Of a DNA stretch of 64,000 nt, positions 59,806 through 64,000 are shown piece by piece. Position 1 is the stretch's first letter. Each line of letters opens with the position of its first letter. The position numbers and the translations under genes were made by a program. The notes beneath the pieces are model-generated. The model was not told the DNA's origin. It saw nothing but the letters and a program-made list of their open reading frames with translations, and did not search any database. The DNA is taken from contig JASAOM010001049.1 of NCBI GenBank assembly GCA_030849085.1, positions 1 through 64,000 on the forward strand, read 5' to 3'. This stretch comes from Borovskyia barvae (lineage: Eukaryota > Euglenozoa > Kinetoplastea > Trypanosomatida > Trypanosomatidae).

Positions 59806-62800
59806 TCAGCAGAAAATGTTGAGGAGGAGGGCCGTCCATAAAGCAGCCATGCGAGTGGCGTAGACGCCGAGAAGTACACGCCACACGTGCCCCGCGCCAC
59901 CGCCCAAGTCGCTGGGGACGACGCTGGTCAAAGGCACTGTGACCGTCGCCGCCGCCGATGACCACCACGAAGCTGGTTGCGCCATCCACAGTAAAGCTAA
60001 GCCTCGCTCATCAACGAAAGCCAGCTCCACTATCGTCAGCACCAACGCCACCACGACGCACCACAACCGTGGCTGCAGCAGGACATGTAAGTAAAGGGAG
60101 CACGGCGTGACGGGGTCGACATGAAGACCGCTAAGGTACGAGGGCAAGGCGAGCGCGCCTCCGCCCCCTACAGGGCTGTTCTCCCAATACCGCTTCGCTG
60201 CTGCTGTTAGGCGGGTGCCGTGTCCATCGTCGCGAGCGCCGCCGCTGCCACCACCACGGCAGCAGCACCAACCGAGTGCCGTCGTTCGGCGCAGCCATCG
60301 GCAGAGCCACAGCATGACGCTGCGCTGCACATAGTCAAAAGTTCGAGAGAAGGCGTTGTCAGGGGAGAGACCCCCCTCCAAAGTTCTCATGGAAAGTAGC
60401 AGGAGGGCTGGCGGTACCGATGCTGGCGCGGTAGAGGGGGCAGCGTGTGTACCCTCGGCTGCGCGTCTCCTGGAAGTCGATGAGAACCCCCTCGAGGTCC
60501 AGTCGCGCGACAGCCCGGATGCCGTCCACGGCGGCTGCGCGTTGTTGCGGAGGTGACGGCGATGCCCTCCGAGGCCGTCGGCGAGGAGAGAGCCGCTCAA
60601 GACACTCCCGGTGCTGCTATCGTGATGACCCGGATGCGCAAACGGGTGTGCTCGCCACGTTGGGCTGGCCGTGCCGCCCAGCGGTGACACCTGATGAGAG
60701 CCGCCTCTGCTTAGCAGATCACCGTCGGTGCTGTCGGTGGGGAAGTGACCGCCTTCCCCACGTCGCGGCTGAATTTGGTGCGAGGCGCTGAGGAAGGAGT
60801 GGTCGAACCCGCTGCCCATCGCGGCCGCCTGCGACGAGGTCCCATGGCCACTGCCGGCTGTGCTGGCCCCGAAGGTCAGGCTGTAGCGCAGCGGGTCGTG
60901 GCGACGACGGTGGGCGAGGGCGACCCCACCACCATGATCGGTGCCCAGCCCCAGCGAGAAGGCGAGGCGATCATCCGGTGAGAAGAGAGCGTTGGTCGCG
61001 GTGGTGGCGGCGAAGAGATGCGAGCGAGAGGCATCCTCCATCGTCCCCACCCCGCCCGCCGGAGCGGCGGCGTTGCCCAGGTGTGCCGCTGCCAGCCGTC
61101 GCCGCGGTCCCCGGTAGCCGCTGCTGGTGGTCCCGGATCCTCCCCCCAGCATGGTGGCAGAGCTGTTGTCGTAGAACTCGCGGCTGCCACCACTGCCATG
61201 CCTGCGGATCGCCACGGTGGATCCCCAACGCATCCTCGATCGCCCCTCAGCAGATCCGTTCCACCCGGCATCCTCCGAGTTGGCGTCTAGCTGATCTTGT
61301 TGTAGCCACCGCCATCGCTGGGTAATCCAACGACGCTCGGCCACGCCCCATGGCACCGGTGCGTAGCCAGTGATGACCAGCAGCAGACACAGACTCAGGA
61401 GTAGTGCTGCATGATACGGTTGCAGGAGAGCCATGAAGATGGCGAAGGCGGGAGAGCCCTCTCGAAACACGGGGAACACCTGCACGGTCGCGTTGGCCTG
61501 GGAAGAGGTGCCCTGCGTCACGGCGGCGAGTAACAGCAGCAGTGGGGGCCCACGCTGGTGATCTCCTCCTGCGCTCTCCTCCACGCCACCGCTGCTGTCC
61601 CTCGTACCTACGCCGATTCGCGTGGGCACCGGTGAAGGTACGGTGATGGCCAGGAGGGTCAGCAACGACATGCCGGCCGCGACGGCGACGAGGAAGACAT
61701 GCACCCGCTGCAGATGATGGAGCAGCGCCACCATGCGTGGTCGGAAGGTCGCTCCGTCGTACATCCACTCGTAGCGGTCCGGCGTCCGGTCAGCACCATG
61801 CTTACCTCGACGGCCGTGCAGGAGTCGTGACCATCGCCGTGCACGGTACGCGTCTTCCTTCTCCTGGGCGAGGCGCAGCCCTTCCTCGACAGCGTAATGG
61901 GCGAGGAGGTCCGCGTGTTGGGCGTGGCTGAGAAACGCGCCGTTGGGCTGCTCCACGTAGCGGTGGGCTCGCAATGGCGGGCGGCCACCTCGTGGGGTTA
62001 CCGCCTTCCCCGACGAGGCTGCGTCACGGCCGCTGCCACCGTCACCGCTGCTGGTGCTGCAGCTGCTGCTGATGTCTTCCTCGTCGAACTGCACGTTACC
62101 CAGCTGGTCCACCGGCGTCCCGCTGCAAGGATGGCCACTCACGTCGGCCTCGCCGGAAAGGGGGTTGCCGCTGCTGCTGGTGGTGCCCGTGCTCGAAGAG
62201 CACGTCGCCGGTGTGTTACTTGCTGCTTCCGTAGCTGCCCGGCTGCGAAGCACGTCCACGGCGGTGGTGCCCGCGCCGCTGCTCCGAAGGGAGGGGCGGA
62301 GAACGACGGCACCACTACCGGGTTCCCCACCTGCAGCGTCTATCCTGTCGGCTCGCGGCTCACCCGTATCGGTGGCGACCGTTCCGGTCGGCAGAAACAC
62401 CTCTTCCGCGGATCCTGCAGCTGCTGCCGCCGCTTTTTGCTGTTGCTCCTGCTCCACACGTCTCCCTTTCTTTCTTCGTCGTCGCGCTGAACTCCCCCTC
62501 GTGGCCGACGGCGACCTCGGCGCTGCCACGCTGTTGCTCACCATGTACCACGCCTGCAACTCCTCCGGTACGCAGACCTCCGGGCCACTGGTGGTGAAGA
62601 CACCGCTTCTTTCCGGGCCGTCGTGCGGATGCCGCTGTGGCCGCGCATACGTCGCTTCCGCAAGGGCAACGCCCATTGCTGCGTCGTAGTCATCAAGAGA
62701 GCCGTCTCTGTCGTTCCGACCCGACGAATCTGCGGGGATAGGGGTGAAGACGGTGCTTTGATCGTAGTCCAGTGCGCCTCGCTTTGCAAAGTAGCGGTGG

Positions 62801-63126
62801 TCGCGCCTCTCTCGCTGCCGCTGCCGCCACCATGACGCATGACCGCGTTCGTGATTTGGCTCAGCGCCGCCGCCGTAGACATTCGCGTTTGATGTGTTGG
62901 ACCACTGTCCGTGCGGAGCCCCCGCCGCTGCAACCGTTACCCGCTCGGCTCCACGCCGTCCCGGCATGACAGCCATCAACTCTAAAAAGGTGCGACGGGA
63001 CTCCTCTTCTTCGTCCTCGTCATCATCGTCGCTGTTCGGTGAACTTTGAGAGTGCTTCGACGATGCCGATGCGCTCTCCGTGAAAAGCGCAACGGGGTTG
63101 CGATAGTGCGCTGGTGTGTTCCACAT
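59806..63126 (-). CDS. Multi-pass membrane protein, unknown (distant TMEM237-like layout)
   Basis: The product has 1106 residues. The N-terminal 450 residues are disordered and acidic, then basic. Hydrophobic segments lie near 470-492 (HVFLVAVAAGMSLLTLLAI), 562-592 (AALLLSLCLLLVITGYAPV), 1017-1040 (WCVVVALVLTIVELAFVDE) and 1078-1106 (RMAALWTALLLNIFC at the end). A long Gly/Ser-rich loop of about 420 residues separates the two pairs. The four-span layout, with a Trp-led last span, recalls the ciliary transition-zone protein TMEM237, but the similarity is weak. There is no signal peptide. The start is an ATG, with a splice acceptor 52 bases before it. Confidence 0.8.
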   Translation of the reverse strand: MWNTPAHYRNPVALFTESASASSKHSQSSPNSDDDDEDEEEESRRTFLELMAVMPGRRGAERVTVAAAGAPHGQWSNTSNANVYGGGAEPNHERGHASWWRQRQRERRDHRYFAKRGALDYDQSTVFTPIPADSSGRNDRDGSLDDYDAAMGVALAEATYARPQRHPHDGPERSGVFTTSGPEVCVPEELQAWYMVSNSVAAPRSPSATRGSSARRRRKKGRRVEQEQQQKAAAAAAGSAEEVFLPTGTVATDTGEPRADRIDAAGGEPGSGAVVLRPSLRSSGAGTTAVDVLRSRAATEAASNTPATCSSSTGTTSSSGNPLSGEADVSGHPCSGTPVDQLGNVQFDEEDISSSCSTSSGDGGSGRDAASSGKAVTPRGGRPPLRAHRYVEQPNGAFLSHAQHADLLAHYAVEEGLRLAQEKEDAYRARRWSRLLHGRRGKHGADRTPDRYEWMYDGATFRPRMVALLHHLQRVHVFLVAVAAGMSLLTLLAITVPSPVPTRIGVGTRDSSGGVEESAGGDHQRGPPLLLLLAAVTQGTSSQANATVQVFPVFREGSPAFAIFMALLQPYHAALLLSLCLLLVITGYAPVPWGVAERRWITQRWRWLQQDQLDANSEDAGWNGSAEGRSRMRWGSTVAIRRHGSGGSREFYDNSSATMLGGGSGTTSSGYRGPRRRLAAAHLGNAAAPAGGVGTMEDASRSHLFAATTATNALFSPDDRLAFSLGLGTDHGGGVALAHRRRHDPLRYSLTFGASTAGSGHGTSSQAAAMGSGFDHSFLSASHQIQPRRGEGGHFPTDSTDGDLLSRGGSHQVSPLGGTASPTWRAHPFAHPGHHDSSTGSVLSGSLLADGLGGHRRHLRNNAQPPWTASGLSRDWTSRGFSSTSRRRAAEGTHAAPSTAPASVPPALLLLSMRTLEGGLSPDNAFSRTFDYVQRSVMLWLCRWLRRTTALGWCCCRGGGSGGARDDGHGTRLTAAAKRYWENSPVGGGGALALPSYLSGLHVDPVTPCSLYLHVLLQPRLWCVVVALVLTIVELAFVDERGLALLWMAQPASWWSSAAATVTVPLTSVVPSDLGGGAGHVWRVLLGVYATRMAALWTALLLNIFC

Positions 63127-63178
63127 GACTGCTGTTGAAATAGAATGGCTGCGATGGGAGTAGTTGAGGTGCGTTGCC

Positions 63179-63226
63179 CTCCGGAGAGTAGAGGAGAGAG
63201 GGGGGTAAGGGGGTGGGGGAAGGCAG
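63179..63226 (-). promoter_or_regulatory. Polypyrimidine tract and spliced-leader acceptor of the membrane protein gene
   Basis: A strong C/T tract on the - strand (63186-63223) is followed by the first AG at 63180-63179, giving a 5' untranslated region of about 52 bases and supporting the start at 63126. Confidence 0.6.
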
Positions 63227-63968
63227 TACGGCTCTTTTCTATCGCATGCAGTAACTCTATGTCTATTACCGATACACGTGTGTGTGTGTGTGTGTGTGCT
63301 GATGCTGCCGCTGGGATGGTTGGAACGATCGATATATATATATAGAGAGAGAAAGAGAGAGAAACAATATCAACAAGGATCAAGGTGTGGAAGCGTTGAG
63401 GTGAGTTGGGACAGAGTATGAGCGAGCGAGAGAGAAAAGGTTCTACGGCTGCCAAGGGCCACCGTGGCGATAACGGATCGCGGGTGTGGGTGACGTCACC
63501 TTCGCTTCAACACATCTTCGATAGCAGCGCGTATCGATATCCCTCTCCGCGCGCATACTCTCTCTTCTTCGATATATATATATATATATGTGTGTGTGTG
63601 TATATGCATTGTCTTATGCGCACAAAAATGTATCTATAGCACAGAGACGTTCTCCAACCGAGCTCTTCCGCCTCTCCCACTGCCCCCCCCTCCCACTCTC
63701 TCTCTCTCGCGGGATCGCAGCATGCAGCGGGAAGAGTGGTGGAAGGGCGAGGTGAGGCCACCCCCCGTGGGCTAGCAACGCGAAAAACTGAAAATCTCTT
63801 CTCTCCCTTCTCTCTCTCATCCTCCTCCCGACCCGCTTTTCCCCTTGACGTGTGTAGTTCTCGTCGCGACTCGAAAATTGAGGTCAGGAGAGTGACGTTT
63901 GAGGCGGCCGATGCCGGCTGACGAGACGCACGCCGCCCGGACCAGCTCCGCCACCGTCACCGCTTCGG
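63227..63968. other. Intergenic region right of the membrane protein gene
   Basis: Contains (TG)n at 63281-63298, (TA)n at 63332-63343, a (TA)n/(TG)n junction at 63572-63604, and C/T-rich 63668-63710 and 63798-63845. No gene is seen. Confidence 0.6.
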
Positions 63969-64000
63969 CTACTCGTCGAGGTGCTTGTGAGACTCATGCC
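63969..64000 (-). CDS. Possible C-terminus of the next polycistron gene (partial)
   Basis: In one - strand frame the window edge is open and reads HESHKHLDE followed by TAG at 63971-63969. The strand, the G+C level and the roughly 840-base spacing to the next start are what one expects for the next upstream gene of the unit. Nine residues are too few to identify anything, and the other frames also stay open for some distance. Confidence 0.25.
   Translation of the reverse strand, partial: HESHKHLDE

Noticed and set aside
63909-64000. + strand frame starting at the ATG near 63911 and open to the window edge
   Set aside because: It would need a strand switch with no other sign of one; composition is Thr/Ala/Arg-rich as in shadows.
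1-64000. CRISPR arrays, prokaryotic operons, ribosomal RNA
   Set aside because: No regularly spaced repeats, no Shine-Dalgarno pattern and no rRNA-like sequence were seen; the genome organisation is trypanosomatid.

Overview
The window looks like a chromosome segment of a trypanosomatid protozoan, most likely one of the Leishmaniinae (Leishmania and relatives). The reasons are very long intronless GC-rich reading frames all on one strand, intergenic stretches full of (CA)n, (GA)n and (TA)n, polypyrimidine tracts followed by AG in front of the start codons (spliced-leader acceptors), and proteins with large low-complexity insertions. The genus is an inference.

Layout. Positions 1 to about 3600 differ from the rest: lower GC, short relic-like reading frames, a tRNA-like relic, a long T-rich noncoding stretch, and a diverged direct repeat at 1-38 and 3454-3490. 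It reads as a decayed mobile-element-like insertion of undetermined family. It is followed by an intact tRNA-Lys(CTT) gene on the + strand (3626-3698). From 4231 to the right end all protein genes lie on the - strand and read as one polycistronic unit, transcribed from beyond 64000 towards the tRNA, which probably marks the end of the unit.

Genes in transcription order: a possible C-terminus of an unknown gene at the right edge; a multi-pass membrane protein; a 2282-residue ankyrin/6-phosphofructo-2-kinase protein whose phosphatase half has lost its catalytic residues; an RPC9/Rpc17-type RNA polymerase III subunit swollen to 449 residues; a 2918-residue AGC-like kinase; a tubulin cofactor E-like protein without CAP-Gly; a mitochondrial NYN-like protein; a TatD-like protein lacking metal ligands; the copper chaperone Cox17 with a possible N-myristoylation signal; a conserved-looking unknown; a large helical, probably mitochondrial unknown; a YbaK-type aminoacyl-tRNA deacylase; a 2667-residue protein joining a UBE2Q-like ubiquitin-conjugating fold to a giant right-handed beta-helix; and a DDX60-like Ski2-family helicase. 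The genes do not form one pathway, as is normal for trypanosomatid polycistrons.

The most novel-looking item is the UBE2Q-like/beta-helix fusion (12270-20273). Next come the pseudo-phosphatase ankyrin PFK-2, the enlarged RPC9 and the DDX60-like helicase. All functional calls rest on reading motifs by eye; no database search was possible.
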